DNA from: Longimicrobium terrae | GTDB taxonomy: Bacteria > Gemmatimonadota > Gemmatimonadetes > Longimicrobiales > Longimicrobiaceae | NCBI RefSeq assembly: GCF_014202995.1 | Contig: NZ_JACHIA010000013.1 | Location: forward strand, 1-64,000 | Direction of reading: 5' to 3' | Length of the DNA stretch: 64,000 bases | In this document: in pieces, positions 17,346 through 25,472 of the stretch | How the letters are laid out: each line of letters starts with the position of its first letter | Position numbering within the stretch: position 1 is the stretch's first letter | Translations under genes and position numbers: made by a program | The notes under the pieces: model-generated | Seen by the model: only the letters and a program-made list of their open reading frames with translations | Database searches by the model: none | What the model was told of the DNA's origin: nothing

Positions 17346-17948
17346 ATGATCCGCGTGCTGGTGGCGGAGGATCAGGCGATGGTGCTGGGCGCGCTCGCCG
17401 CGCTGCTGGAGATCGAGAGCGACATCCAGGTGGTGGCCCGCGCGCAGGACGGCCGCGAGGCGCTGCTGATGGTGGAGCGCGACGCGCCCGACGTGCTGCT
17501 GACCGACATCGAGATGCCCGGGCTGACGGGGCTGGACGTGGCGGCGGAGATCACGCGGCGCGGGCTGCCAACGCGCGTGGTGATCCTGACGACGTTCGCG
17601 CGTTCCGGATATCTGCGGCGCGCGCTGGATGCGGGCGCTGCGGGCTATCTGCTCAAGGACAGCCCATCGGACGAACTCGCCAACGCGGTGCGGCGGGTGC
17701 ATGCGGGCGGCCGCGCGATTGATCCCACGCTGGCGCGAGAGGCGTGGACGGAGAGCGATCCGCTAAGCAGCCGCGAGCGGCAGGTGCTGCGGCTGGCGGC
17801 GGACGGGCTGGCGAGCACCGCGATCGCGGCGGAGCTGTTTCTGTCAGACGGGACGGTGCGCAACTATCTGTCGTCGGCGATCTCCAAGATGGGTGCGGCC
17901 AACCGCATCGAGGCGGCGCGCGTGGCGCGGGAGAAGGGGTGGTTGTAG
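17346..17948 (+). CDS. NarL/LuxR-family response regulator (partner of the preceding kinase)
   Basis: The 200-residue regulator has a receiver domain (residues 1-120) with the acidic pair AEDQ, phospho-acceptor Asp54 in LLTDIEMPG and the conserved LKD near residue 108. The LuxR-type helix-turn-helix covers about 138-198: LSSRERQVLRLAADGLAS, then AAELFLSDGTVRNYLSSAISKMGA. The match to DesR-like regulators is strong. The ATG at 17346 lies ten bases after the kinase stop codon. Confidence 0.95.
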   Translation: MIRVLVAEDQAMVLGALAALLEIESDIQVVARAQDGREALLMVERDAPDVLLTDIEMPGLTGLDVAAEITRRGLPTRVVILTTFARSGYLRRALDAGAAGYLLKDSPSDELANAVRRVHAGGRAIDPTLAREAWTESDPLSSRERQVLRLAADGLASTAIAAELFLSDGTVRNYLSSAISKMGAANRIEAARVAREKGWL

Positions 17949-17958
17949 GCGGGCTGGC

Positions 17959-18345
17959 TCGCGGGCGGCCCCCACCCGGGCCGGCACCACCCGCCCACCC
18001 TCCCCCAAAAAAGACTGGGGGAGGGTTGTTGGAGGGGACGGTTCGGCGCGGGTGAGCGGATCCGCGCCGCGGACAGTATCCTGAGCGAATGAATCCGCCG
18101 CTCAAACAGCGGGAACCCCCGACACCGGCCGCTGGCGCGTCCGGGTCGGGGCTTCAACTGCGTTCGGGATCGGCGAGGATGCCGCAGGCGCAGTCCGCGG
18201 AGGCGGACTTCGTGTCTTTCGAGGCGCGGTTTCAACCGCCGGACAATACCCTCCGAACCCGCGCCGCACGTTCCCCGGCACTGAGGTCTCCCTTCCCGCC
18301 AAAAGAGCTTTTTGGGGGAAGGGCCGCCGCCCGCGCCGAATGCCG
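17959..18345 (-). repeat. Composite intergenic repeat, copy 3 (reverse orientation)
   Basis: Between convergent genes. On the minus strand it reads R1 (about 18245-18181), R2 (18161-18083) and R4 (18035-17959). R4 includes a hairpin of the ccctccccc/gggggaggg kind with a run of A in the loop (T on the other strand), which could terminate transcripts from either side. A further hairpin, cccttccc..gggaaggg with gctttttgg, lies at 18290-18322. Confidence 0.8.
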
Positions 18346-18355
18346 GAACCTCGGC

Positions 18356-18399
18356 GCAAAGTAAGACGGCCCCCGCGGATCAGTGTCCGCAGGGGCCGT
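18356..18399 (-). terminator. Hairpin terminator of the lytic transglycosylase gene
   Basis: A 14-bp stem with one mismatch (ACGGCCCCCGCGGA at 18366-18379 against TCCGCAGGGGCCGT at 18386-18399). On the minus strand it follows the stop at 18423 and is followed by CTTACTTT. Confidence 0.65.
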
Positions 18400-18422
18400 G
18401 TTTGTCGCCGTCCGATCCCGAT

Positions 18423-19319
18423 CTACGGGTGCGCGGGGGCGTTGCGCAGAACCATGTCCGCGTACCCGTTGTCGGGGTCGCCGCCGCGCTTCAGCACGCG
18501 GTCAACCGTGCCGGGGCCGCGGTTGTAGGCAAGCAGGGCAAGCTCGGTGTCGCCCTCGTACTTGTCCATCAGCTGGTTCAGGTACTTGAACCCGATGCGC
18601 AGGTTGGTGCGCTGGTCGCGCAGATCCCGCGGCTGCGTGCCCGGCTTGAGCCAGGCCGCCGTCTTGGGCATCAGCTGCGTGAGGCCCATGGCGCCCACGT
18701 GGCTGGTCGCGCTGTTCTTGAACGCGCTCTCGGTGCGCACCAGCCCGAACGCCACGTCCGGGTCGATGTTCTCCTGCAGCGCGATGTCGTAGATGTCCTC
18801 CGCCAGCGGCCGCGGGATGTCGTATTCCGAGTACTTCTGCACGTTGCGCTGGATGACCTCGTCGCGCGCCGTGCTCTTGACCTCGGCCGCCTCCACCCGC
18901 GCCTGCCGCCACGCCTGGCCCACCGCGTGGTCGGAAAGCACGCGCGGCGCCGTGATCTCCGGCAGCACCGACATCTGGCGCTCGTGCGTGGGATCGTTGC
19001 GCATCTCGTTGGCGCGCGCGATGGCCAGCGGCCCCGCGATCCCCGCCACGCCCACGCCCACGATGCCGTACTTGAGCGGCCCGCGGCGGATGCGGTCGAA
19101 CGAGGTGGGCCCGCGGCTGGGAAGCCGGATGCCCTCGTTTACGCGGCGCGTGCCGGTGACCCGCCGGTCACCGGCGCCGTCAAAGGCGCGGCGGTAGCGC
19201 GCGGGCGTCTGCGCCGGCTCACTCGCCGAAGGAAACCGGCGCCGGGTGCGCCCCACCGGGTGCTGCGGTACCGGCGCGGCGGCCTGCCAGGGCATGGGGC
19301 GCTTTCGGGAGCTGTGCAT
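18423..19319 (-). CDS. Membrane-anchored lytic transglycosylase (SLT domain)
   Basis: This 298-residue protein probably cleaves peptidoglycan glycan strands. The basic N-terminus (1-80) precedes a single hydrophobic segment YGIVGVGVAGIAGPLAIA (about 84-101), so it is likely a type II membrane protein with its catalytic domain outside. The SLT motifs are textbook: VRTESAF with catalytic Glu197, then SHVGAMGLTQLMP and ALLAYNRGPGTVD. The ATG at 19319 was chosen for the AGGAGAG about nine bases upstream; the frame stays open further upstream, but with Arg/Pro noise. It stands alone, convergent with the response regulator and divergent from the next gene. Confidence 0.92.
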   Translation of the reverse strand: MHSSRKRPMPWQAAAPVPQHPVGRTRRRFPSASEPAQTPARYRRAFDGAGDRRVTGTRRVNEGIRLPSRGPTSFDRIRRGPLKYGIVGVGVAGIAGPLAIARANEMRNDPTHERQMSVLPEITAPRVLSDHAVGQAWRQARVEAAEVKSTARDEVIQRNVQKYSEYDIPRPLAEDIYDIALQENIDPDVAFGLVRTESAFKNSATSHVGAMGLTQLMPKTAAWLKPGTQPRDLRDQRTNLRIGFKYLNQLMDKYEGDTELALLAYNRGPGTVDRVLKRGGDPDNGYADMVLRNAPAHP

Positions 19320-19535
19320 CGGCTGACTCTCCTGCTGCTCGGGTTCCTTCATTCCGCTGTCCCACCGCGGTCCGGCAGGGGCCTCCACTCGGTGCACGCT
19401 CCGTGCCAGCGGGCACATATGTTTGCGTCCCGCATGGGGTTGCGCCCCGTGTGGAACCGGGGCATGTTGAAGGCGTAGCAACTGCTTGCGGAGGGCCGCT
19501 TTCCGGCCTTCCCCGCAACCCCGCGAGGGCCCCGC

Positions 19536-20048
19536 ATGACCTCTCCCGCCCGCTTTCTGCTCTTTGTGGTCCTGGTGATCGTGGGTATCAAGGGATCGGA
19601 GCAGCTGTACAGCTACGTGGCCTACCGCGACGAGCGCGCCCTGGTGCGCACGCTGCGCACGGATCTGCAGCAGACCGCCACGGAACTGATCGCCACCCGC
19701 GCGCGCTCCGACTCGCTTTCCGCCACCGTCTCGGACGAGGACCGCCGGCTGACCGCGGATCTGAAGTCCCTGCAGCGCTTTTACCGCATGGCCCGTGGCG
19801 GCGCGCTGACCCCCGAGGTGTACGCGCAGTGGAACGAGGAGCGCACGCGCTACAACCTGCGGGTGGATGAGCGCAACGCCAGCCTGCGGGAGTGGCAGGA
19901 GATCGACGGCCGGCACCGCTCGCTGGCCATGCGCTACAACCTGCTGGCCGACAGCATTCACGGCATTGCCGCGAGGATGGGAGAACCGTACTACCAGGTG
20001 CCCAGCGCGCTGGAGGCCGCCCAGGAAGCCGCCCGGCCGGAGCCCTGA
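19536..20048 (+). CDS. Single-pass membrane protein with a long coiled coil
   Basis: The 170-residue protein has one N-terminal membrane helix (RFLLFVVLVIVGIKG) and then about 120 residues of heptad-rich, charged helix: ERALVRTLRTDLQQTATELIA, SATVSDEDRRLTADLKSLQRF and NEERTRYNLRVDERNASLREW. There are no catalytic motifs and I do not recognise a family. The shape is that of an envelope scaffold or cell-division-type coiled-coil anchor. It is divergent from the lytic transglycosylase, with 216 bases between the starts. Confidence 0.75.
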   Translation: MTSPARFLLFVVLVIVGIKGSEQLYSYVAYRDERALVRTLRTDLQQTATELIATRARSDSLSATVSDEDRRLTADLKSLQRFYRMARGGALTPEVYAQWNEERTRYNLRVDERNASLREWQEIDGRHRSLAMRYNLLADSIHGIAARMGEPYYQVPSALEAAQEAARPEP

Positions 20049-20071
20049 CCGGCGCTGTTCGATGGATGGCG

Positions 20072-20100
20072 AACGGGACGATCCACGCGGTCGTCCCGTT
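20072..20100 (+). terminator. Hairpin after the coiled-coil membrane gene
   Basis: A 10-bp stem, AACGGGACGA (20072-20081) and TCGTCCCGTT (20091-20100), followed by TGCG. The T-run is minimal, so it is a moderate terminator candidate. Confidence 0.5.
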
Positions 20101-20221
20101 TGCGCATCCCCATCCAGCGTATTCACTTCATCGCCGATGACGTCGATCCGCCGCGCGCTTGGACTGCCTGCTCCCGGCGGATGCCGGCGGATTGAATGCG
20201 GACGGGCGTGTGATGCGCCAA

Positions 20222-20310
20222 GTTGGCTCGCAGGAAAGTAGATCCTTCGTCGGCGCCAGAGTTCGGGGCGATGGCCGGCTTCGGCCGGCGCCTCCTCAGG
20301 ATGACATGTG
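20222..20310 (-). repeat. Inverted-repeat element, half copy A
   Basis: Read on the minus strand it starts GTCATCCTGAGG (20305-20294), passes through gcgccgacgaaggatctac and ends at the gagccaac block. This is one half of the element found complete at 29146-29335. Half copy B follows 105 bases later, pointing the other way. Confidence 0.75.
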
Positions 20311-20415
20311 TTTGGTGTGCAAGCCGTTGTAGTACAAGGGTTTTTCCGTCCGATGAATGGCGCGGGGCCCGGCTTGGCGCCGGAGTGCCGGCAGCTTCGC
20401 GCGGCACCACCCCAT

Positions 20416-20525
20416 GTCATCCTGAGGGAGCGTGCGCCGCCCTGTCCCCGGTGCCGAGTCGTGCGCGACCGAAGGATCTACTCTCCCCCCGAGCCAACTG
20501 CGCGAGACGCACGACAGTTCGCGGG
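20416..20525 (+). repeat. Inverted-repeat element, half copy B
   Basis: It begins GTCATCCTGAGGGAGC, continues with gcgaccgaaggatctac and gagccaactgcgcgagacgc, then fades after ttcgcgggcag. With half copy A, the 300 bases between the coiled-coil gene and the topoisomerase gene are mostly repeat-derived. The rest (20526-20703) shows no clear feature. Confidence 0.75.
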
Positions 20526-20703
20526 CAGAAGCGGACCTTCCGCCGGTGCACCGGCGTGGGTGCGAACGAGTCCCATCGCCGGCTCGTCAGCGTGCAGTCT
20601 CGGTGCGAATGGACGGGCGGAATCACGGACCGCGAGATGCTGATTCGCGTCTGATCGTTTCCGTTGTACGTTTTGGGAACGCTCCTTGAACGAGTAGCGG
20701 CGC

Positions 20704-21732
20704 ATGGCAACCAGACCTCCCCGCGCGCGCACAGCGGCAAAGCCCAAGGAAAAGCCCTGGCGGCGCATCGGCACCCCGGAAGAGGGCTTCAGCTACCTGC
20801 GCGGCGATGGCAAGCCGCTGCGCAGCCCCTCCGCGCTCGCCCGCATCCAGAAGCTGGTGATTCCGCCGGCGTGGACGGACGTGCAGATCAGCCCCGACCC
20901 CGCCGCCAAGGTGCAGGTCGTGGGCTTCGACACGGCCGGCCGCAAGCAGTACCGCTACCACCCCGATTCCGTCGCCAAGGGCAGCAAGCGCAAGTATCGC
21001 AAGCTGCTGCAGTACGCGCGCTCCGTCCCCAAGCTGCGGGAAGAAACGGAGCGCCACCTTTCCGCCGAGGGGCTGGGGCGCGAGCGGGTGCTGGCCCTGG
21101 TCGTCCGGCTGATCATGCGCGGCTTCTTTCGCATCGGGAGCGAGCAGTACGCCGTGGCCAACCGCACGTTCGGCATCGCCACGTTGCAGAAGAAGCACCT
21201 GAAGATCGACGGCGAGAGCCTGGTCTTTACCTACGTCGGAAAGAAGTCCATCGACCAGCGCATCGTCGTGGCCGACACGCCGCTTGTGGAGGTGATGCAC
21301 GAAATCCTCACCCTGCCCGGCAAGCGGCTGTTTCAGTACGTGGGCGAGGATGGAAAAACGCACCCGGTGACGGCTTCGGAGGTCAACGGGTACATCAAGC
21401 AGATCCTGGGGGCCAAGTACACCTCCAAGGACATCCGCACCTGGGGCGGCACGGTGCGCATGGCCACCATCCTGGCGGACCTGGGCCCGCCGTCCAGCGA
21501 GCGTGAGGCCAAGAAGAACGTCGTGCTGGCGTGCAAGCTGGTGAGCACGGAACTGGGCAACACGCCCGCCGTGTGCCGCAGCGCGTACGTCCATCCCGCC
21601 GTCATCGAGCGCTACGAGCAGGGCAAGACCATCGCCCCCATGATGCGCGAATCCACGCGGGATGACGAGGAGCCGGGCCGCTACTATCCCGAAGAAGCCG
21701 CCCTGATGCGCTTTCTTCAGAAGTGGGGATGA
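20704..21732 (+). CDS. DNA topoisomerase IB (poxvirus type)
   Basis: The 342-residue enzyme relaxes DNA by transient single-strand cleavage through a 3'-phosphotyrosine. All catalytic landmarks are visible: the N-terminal DNA clamp ending in GFDTAGRKQYRYH, FFRIGSEQYAVANRTFGIATL with Arg143, the strand TYVGKKSID with Lys180/181, SKDIRTWGGT with Arg245, and the tyrosine loop CRSAYVHPAVIE with nucleophile Tyr295. Length and order match bacterial TopIB. A Lys/Arg-rich N-terminus (residues 1-20) may help DNA binding. It is a single-gene unit. Confidence 0.95.
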   Translation: MATRPPRARTAAKPKEKPWRRIGTPEEGFSYLRGDGKPLRSPSALARIQKLVIPPAWTDVQISPDPAAKVQVVGFDTAGRKQYRYHPDSVAKGSKRKYRKLLQYARSVPKLREETERHLSAEGLGRERVLALVVRLIMRGFFRIGSEQYAVANRTFGIATLQKKHLKIDGESLVFTYVGKKSIDQRIVVADTPLVEVMHEILTLPGKRLFQYVGEDGKTHPVTASEVNGYIKQILGAKYTSKDIRTWGGTVRMATILADLGPPSSEREAKKNVVLACKLVSTELGNTPAVCRSAYVHPAVIERYEQGKTIAPMMRESTRDDEEPGRYYPEEAALMRFLQKWG

Positions 21733-21886
21733 GGCGAGGACGTCATGAAGTCGCGAGACGCAGAGCGGGATCGGGTGGGGCAGGGGCTTTCCTGACCTCC
21801 TCCGTCCCCCGTACTCTTGTGCCCTTCTCTCTGCGGCTCTGTGCCTCTGTGTGAGGCCCTTCTTCCCTTTTTGACGGAGTGCGGGG

Positions 21887-22558
21887 ATGGCGGGAATGGT
21901 GGAGGTGATGGAGGCGGTGAACGGGGGCGACGCGGACGCGCTCGCGGCGCTGCTGGAGCGCGATCCCGCCGCGGCGGGGCTGGTGGGGGATGAAGGCGCC
22001 AGCCCGCTGCTGAACGCGCTCTACCGCGGCCGGCGCGACCTGGCCGAACTGTTCGTGCGGCACGGGCGGGAACTGGATGGATGGGAAGCGGCGGCGATGG
22101 GGGATGAGGATCGCCTGCGCGCGCACCTGGAGGCGGATTCCGACCTTCCCGGCCGCCGCACGCACGATGGATGGACGCCGCTGCACCTGTCCGCCTTCTT
22201 CGGCCAGCAGGGCACCATGAGGCTGCTGCTGGAGCGCGGCGCCGACCCCAACGCGGTGTCGGAAAACTGGATGCGCAACACGCCGCTGCACGCCGCGCTC
22301 AACGGGCCGCTCGCGGCGCACGGGATCGCGGCGCTGATCCGCGCGGGGGCGGACCCCAACGCGCGGCAGAAGGGCGGGTTCGGCCCGCTGCACTCCGCCG
22401 CCAACCGCGGCGACGTCGCCATCATGGGCGTGCTGCTGGCGGCGGAGGCGGACCCCAACGCCGCCGCGGACGACGGGCGCACGCCGCTGGACTTTGCGCG
22501 CACGGCCGAGCGCGACGAGGCCGTTCGATACCTTCTGGCGCACGGCGCGGAGGAGTGA
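21887..22558 (+). CDS. Ankyrin-repeat protein
   Basis: The 223-residue cytosolic protein is made of about five to six ankyrin units. The best are DGWTPLHLSAFFGQQGTMRLLLERGADPN (about 88-117), NTPLHAALNGPLAAHGIAALIRAGADPN, FGPLHSAANRGDVAIMGVLLAAEADPN and DGRTPLDFARTAERDEAVRYLLAHGAE. The N-terminal unit MVEVMEAVNGGDADALAALLERDP is a capping repeat. It is a binding module with no enzymatic domain and an unknown partner. A second ATG nine bases downstream is an alternative start. Confidence 0.88.
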   Translation: MAGMVEVMEAVNGGDADALAALLERDPAAAGLVGDEGASPLLNALYRGRRDLAELFVRHGRELDGWEAAAMGDEDRLRAHLEADSDLPGRRTHDGWTPLHLSAFFGQQGTMRLLLERGADPNAVSENWMRNTPLHAALNGPLAAHGIAALIRAGADPNARQKGGFGPLHSAANRGDVAIMGVLLAAEADPNAAADDGRTPLDFARTAERDEAVRYLLAHGAEE

Positions 22559-22636
22559 GCGCCACTTTCCGCCGGGGCACGGGGTACGCCGTCCCAATCG
22601 CATCACCTGATCGCAAACGACCCTGAAGTCCGCGGG

Positions 22637-23140
22637 ATGATGTCCATGCAGGTTCGCACCACCGTTCTGATTCCGCTCCTCGCTCTGGCCGCGTGCACGC
22701 CGCGCCAGCCGCCGCCCGCACCCGCGCCGGTCCCCATGCCCGCGCCGGTCGTGACGCCGGAAGCCGAGGCGTTCGCCCGCTCGCTGCGCGCGGAAGCCGC
22801 CTTCGAGCAGGGGATTGCGCTGGGCCGGCAGAGCCGCTGGAACGAGGCGGCGGACGCGTACCGCGCGTCGCTCACCCTGATGCCCACGGAGCCGCGCTTT
22901 CACCTGGCCCTTGCGGAGGCGCTGCTGCAGGGCGGCCGCGAGTGGGAGTCCGCTGACGCGCTTGCCGCCGGCATCCGCGCCGAGGAGGCGCTGCCCAGCC
23001 CCAACCATCGCGTGCTGGCGGTGGATTACGAGCGGCTGATCCGCCTTCTCACGCGCCTGAACCGGCTGGATGAGGCGCGCGCCGCGCAGGACCGCCAGAA
23101 CCAGCACCGCCGCGCCCGCGACCAGGCTCCACCCGAGTGA
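22637..23140 (+). CDS. Lipoprotein with TPR-like repeats
   Basis: This 167-residue protein has a lipobox (LLALAAC) after MMSMQVRTTVLIP and a Pro-rich spacer (about residues 23-38). The rest reads as three helical TPR-like hairpins: EQGIALGRQSRWNEAADAYRASLTLMP, LALAEALLQGGREWESADAL and YERLIRLLTRLNRLDEARAAQ. It may be an outer-membrane assembly or scaffold lipoprotein, but no partner can be inferred. ATGs at 22637, 22640 and 22646 compete as starts. Confidence 0.78.
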   Translation: MMSMQVRTTVLIPLLALAACTPRQPPPAPAPVPMPAPVVTPEAEAFARSLRAEAAFEQGIALGRQSRWNEAADAYRASLTLMPTEPRFHLALAEALLQGGREWESADALAAGIRAEEALPSPNHRVLAVDYERLIRLLTRLNRLDEARAAQDRQNQHRRARDQAPPE

Positions 23141-23167
23141 TGTGGCGCGTGCGATGACGAGCAGATA

Positions 23168-23200
23168 AAAGAGGGACGGCGCCGTGGCGTCGTCCCTCCC
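23168..23200. terminator. Hairpin between convergent genes (possible bidirectional terminator)
   Basis: The arms GAGGGACG and CGTCCCTC, with further partial pairing inside (GCGC/GGCG), follow the TPR lipoprotein gene. On the minus strand the hairpin would be followed by TTTTATC. It is weaker on the plus strand. Confidence 0.5.
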
Positions 23201-23244
23201 TTGCTTCGCGGATGATGGGGAGCGTTCCGGATGGTGTCGTGCGG

Positions 23245-23526
23245 CCGGAGAGGGCCCCTCCCCCCGGCCCCCTCCACCCGCTCCGCGGGTGAGGGGGAGC
23301 CGTTCGGCGCGGCGGAGAGCGCGGCGCGTGTGGCGGACATCGGTGGCGGTTGAAACCGCGGCAACAACGGCGCGAAGTCCGCCTTCGCGGACTGCATCCG
23401 CGGGCCCGGCGTGCGCGTCCCGCGCCGGGGCTGCCGCCGGGTCGGTTGAAGCCCCGAACGTGGACGCGTCAGCGGCCGCGTGTCGGGGCTTTGCACTGTT
23501 TGAGCGGCGGATTCATTCGCTCTCGA
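23245..23526 (+). repeat. Composite intergenic repeat, copy 4 (forward)
   Basis: Between the convergent TPR lipoprotein and TlpA-like genes. A degenerate R3 with an internal hairpin of ccccctccacccgc/gcgggtgaggggg is followed by R1 at 23343-23403 (gcggttgaaaccgcgg, then gaagtccgccttcgcggact) and R2 at 23445-23524 (gttgaagccccgaacgtgga, tgtcggggctt, gagcggcggattcattcgct). R4 is missing. The stretch 23527-23682 beyond it holds only a short cctccgtgtgaaacggcag repeat. Confidence 0.82.
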
Positions 23527-23682
23527 TCCTCCGCGGCCCGGACGACACTCTGGTCCTGCTCAGGATCATCTCCCGAACCGTTCCAACTCTATCCGGCCGG
23601 CGATCCCCGGGATAGGTCCCGCGCCGAACTCCTCCGTGTGAAACGGCAGTTCATCTTTCCGACGATTTCTGGAGAACCGCCA

Positions 23683-24219
23683 TCACCGGCCCGCAGCGAG
23701 TTCCTTCTGGATCAGGGCACGCAGCGCGGGATCGGTCTCCTTTACCGGGCCCACGTGCTTCCATAGCAGCGTCCCGTCGCGCCCGATCAGAAAGGTGTTC
23801 GGCACGCCCATGGTGGCATACGTGACGGTGATCTCGCCTTCCGGATCCAGCCACACGGGATAGGTGGCGTTGAAGTCCTTGAGGAACCCGCGGATCGCCG
23901 CGTCCTGCCCGCCCTGGTCGATGCTGACGCCCACGACGCGCAGCCCCGCGCCGCTGAACTCGCGGTGCAGCTTTTCCAGCGCGGGGATCTCGTCGCGGCA
24001 GGGATGGCACCACGTGGCCCACACGTTCAGCAGCACCGGCGTGCCGCGCAGCGCCTGCAGCGACGCCGGCCCGCCCTCCAGCGGCGTGGCGGCGAACGCC
24101 GGGGCCGGCTTGCCGACCACCACCGCGCCGGGAACGCCGGCGCCCTCTTCGCACGCGGCGGCCAGCAGCAGGGCGGGGACGAGCGCCAGGCGGCGAACCC
24201 GCGAAGTCAGACGGAGCAT
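23683..24219 (-). CDS. TlpA/ResA-like thioredoxin lipoprotein
   Basis: The 178-residue protein has a lipobox (LLLAAAC, Cys23) and a thioredoxin fold with the redox motif WATWCHPC (Cys71, Cys74) and the cis-Pro strand MGVPNTFLIGRDG. TlpA/ResA-type proteins reduce disulfides in the periplasm, classically during cytochrome c or copper-site assembly. It is the last gene of a five-gene minus-strand operon and starts five bases after the stop of a BNR-repeat lipoprotein with a CxCC motif, a plausible redox client. The start at 24219 is supported by AGGGA upstream. Confidence 0.9.
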   Translation of the reverse strand: MLRLTSRVRRLALVPALLLAAACEEGAGVPGAVVVGKPAPAFAATPLEGGPASLQALRGTPVLLNVWATWCHPCRDEIPALEKLHREFSGAGLRVVGVSIDQGGQDAAIRGFLKDFNATYPVWLDPEGEITVTYATMGVPNTFLIGRDGTLLWKHVGPVKETDPALRALIQKELAAGR

Positions 24220-24224
24220 CACGA

Positions 24225-25472
24225 TCAATCCCTGGGAACGGTGAGCCGGGCCACGTGCACGGCGGACGGCTTGCCGGACGCGGTCCATGCCAGCACCACG
24301 CCGCCGGAATCGCGCGCCATGCGCGGAAAGCCGCTGGAGCGCAGCGTGGCAGAGGTTTCCACGGCGTGCGGCGCGCCCATCCGCCCATCCGCCTCCACGC
24401 GGCGGACGCGGAGTTCGCCGCCGCCGCCGGAGGCCGCGCGCTCCATCCAGCTGACCACCGCCGCGCCGCCGTCAATCATCTTCACATCCACGTGCCCCTC
24501 GGGGTTGCCGCCGTCGATCCGCACCGGCGCCCCGAAGGTCGCGCCGGCGTCGGTGGACAGGGCGAGCTTCACCTGCCGCGCATCGTTGGCGCCGGTGAAC
24601 CACGCCACCACCACGCGGTCGCCCTGCGCATCGGCGCGGGGGCCGTTCACCGGGCAGGCGTCGATCTTCCATCCATCCCGCGCCACGGGAACGCCCGGCG
24701 TCCACACCCCGTTCACCCGCCGCGTCACGTAGATGTCGCGCACCTCGTCCGGCGAGCGGTCGCGGTACACGACCAGCGGGCCGCGGGCCGTCATCGCCAT
24801 CCCCGTCTGGCAGCAGTCGCAGATGCGCTCGTCCACCGGCCGCTCCGGCGAGACGGTGCCGTCCGGGCGGATGAAGGCGGCCATCAGCATCGTTTCCTTG
24901 GCGCCGCTCCCCGCGTACTTGCGCCCGTCCAGCCACACCATTCCCGCGGAATCCGCCGCTTCCGGCCACAGCGACACGAAGCCGTGCTCCGCCGCCACGC
25001 CGTCGCGGTGCGGCACCACGCCCTTCGACCAGGTGACGCCGCCGTCCGGCGAGACGGCCACGCGGATGTCGTACGCAAACCCCTTCCCCGGCCGCTTCTG
25101 CAGCCAGTGCGCGGCCATTCGCCCGCCCGGCATGGCCGACAGGGTGGGGAAGTCCGCCCAGTTCACCATCATGTCCGTGCTCTTGGCCACGGTGTGCGGC
25201 GCGGACCAGCGGTCGCCCTGCAGCGTGGACATGCGCAGGCGGTGCATTCCGCCTTCGCCCGGTTCCAGCCACGACAGGTGCACGCGGCCGTCCTCGCCTA
25301 CGGCCAGGCTGGGCTCTCCGCTCCCCGGCGCGGCGGGGGAGGGAAGCATGCGCACCGGCGCCGGCGCCGCAGCGGCCGTAGTCTTGTCGCCGCCGGTTTC
25401 CGCGCAGGCGGCCAGCAGGGCCAGCGCGGCGGCGGCGATCGCCGCGCGGCGCGAAAGGTCAGTCGGGTGCAT
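24225..25472 (-). CDS. BNR/sialidase-fold lipoprotein with CxCC motif
   Basis: This 415-residue exported protein has a lipobox (LALLAAC, Cys23) and a repeated beta-propeller pattern. At least two Asp-box motifs are clear: SPDGGVTWS near 141-149 and STDAGATFG near 319. Between them sits ERICDCCQTGMAMTARG, with Cys218, Cys220 and Cys221, an unusual CxCC that could bind a metal or form a disulfide. The arginine triad of true sialidases is not evident, so sialidase activity should not be assumed. It overlaps the upstream permease gene by 14 bases and precedes the TlpA-like gene. Confidence 0.8.
   Translation of the reverse strand: MHPTDLSRRAAIAAAALALLAACAETGGDKTTAAAAPAPVRMLPSPAAPGSGEPSLAVGEDGRVHLSWLEPGEGGMHRLRMSTLQGDRWSAPHTVAKSTDMMVNWADFPTLSAMPGGRMAAHWLQKRPGKGFAYDIRVAVSPDGGVTWSKGVVPHRDGVAAEHGFVSLWPEAADSAGMVWLDGRKYAGSGAKETMLMAAFIRPDGTVSPERPVDERICDCCQTGMAMTARGPLVVYRDRSPDEVRDIYVTRRVNGVWTPGVPVARDGWKIDACPVNGPRADAQGDRVVVAWFTGANDARQVKLALSTDAGATFGAPVRIDGGNPEGHVDVKMIDGGAAVVSWMERAASGGGGELRVRRVEADGRMGAPHAVETSATLRSSGFPRMARDSGGVVLAWTASGKPSAVHVARLTVPRD

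Noticed and set aside
24225-25472. Calling the BNR protein a sialidase
   Set aside because: Asp boxes are present, but the catalytic arginine triad, Tyr/Glu pair and typical signature are not evident.
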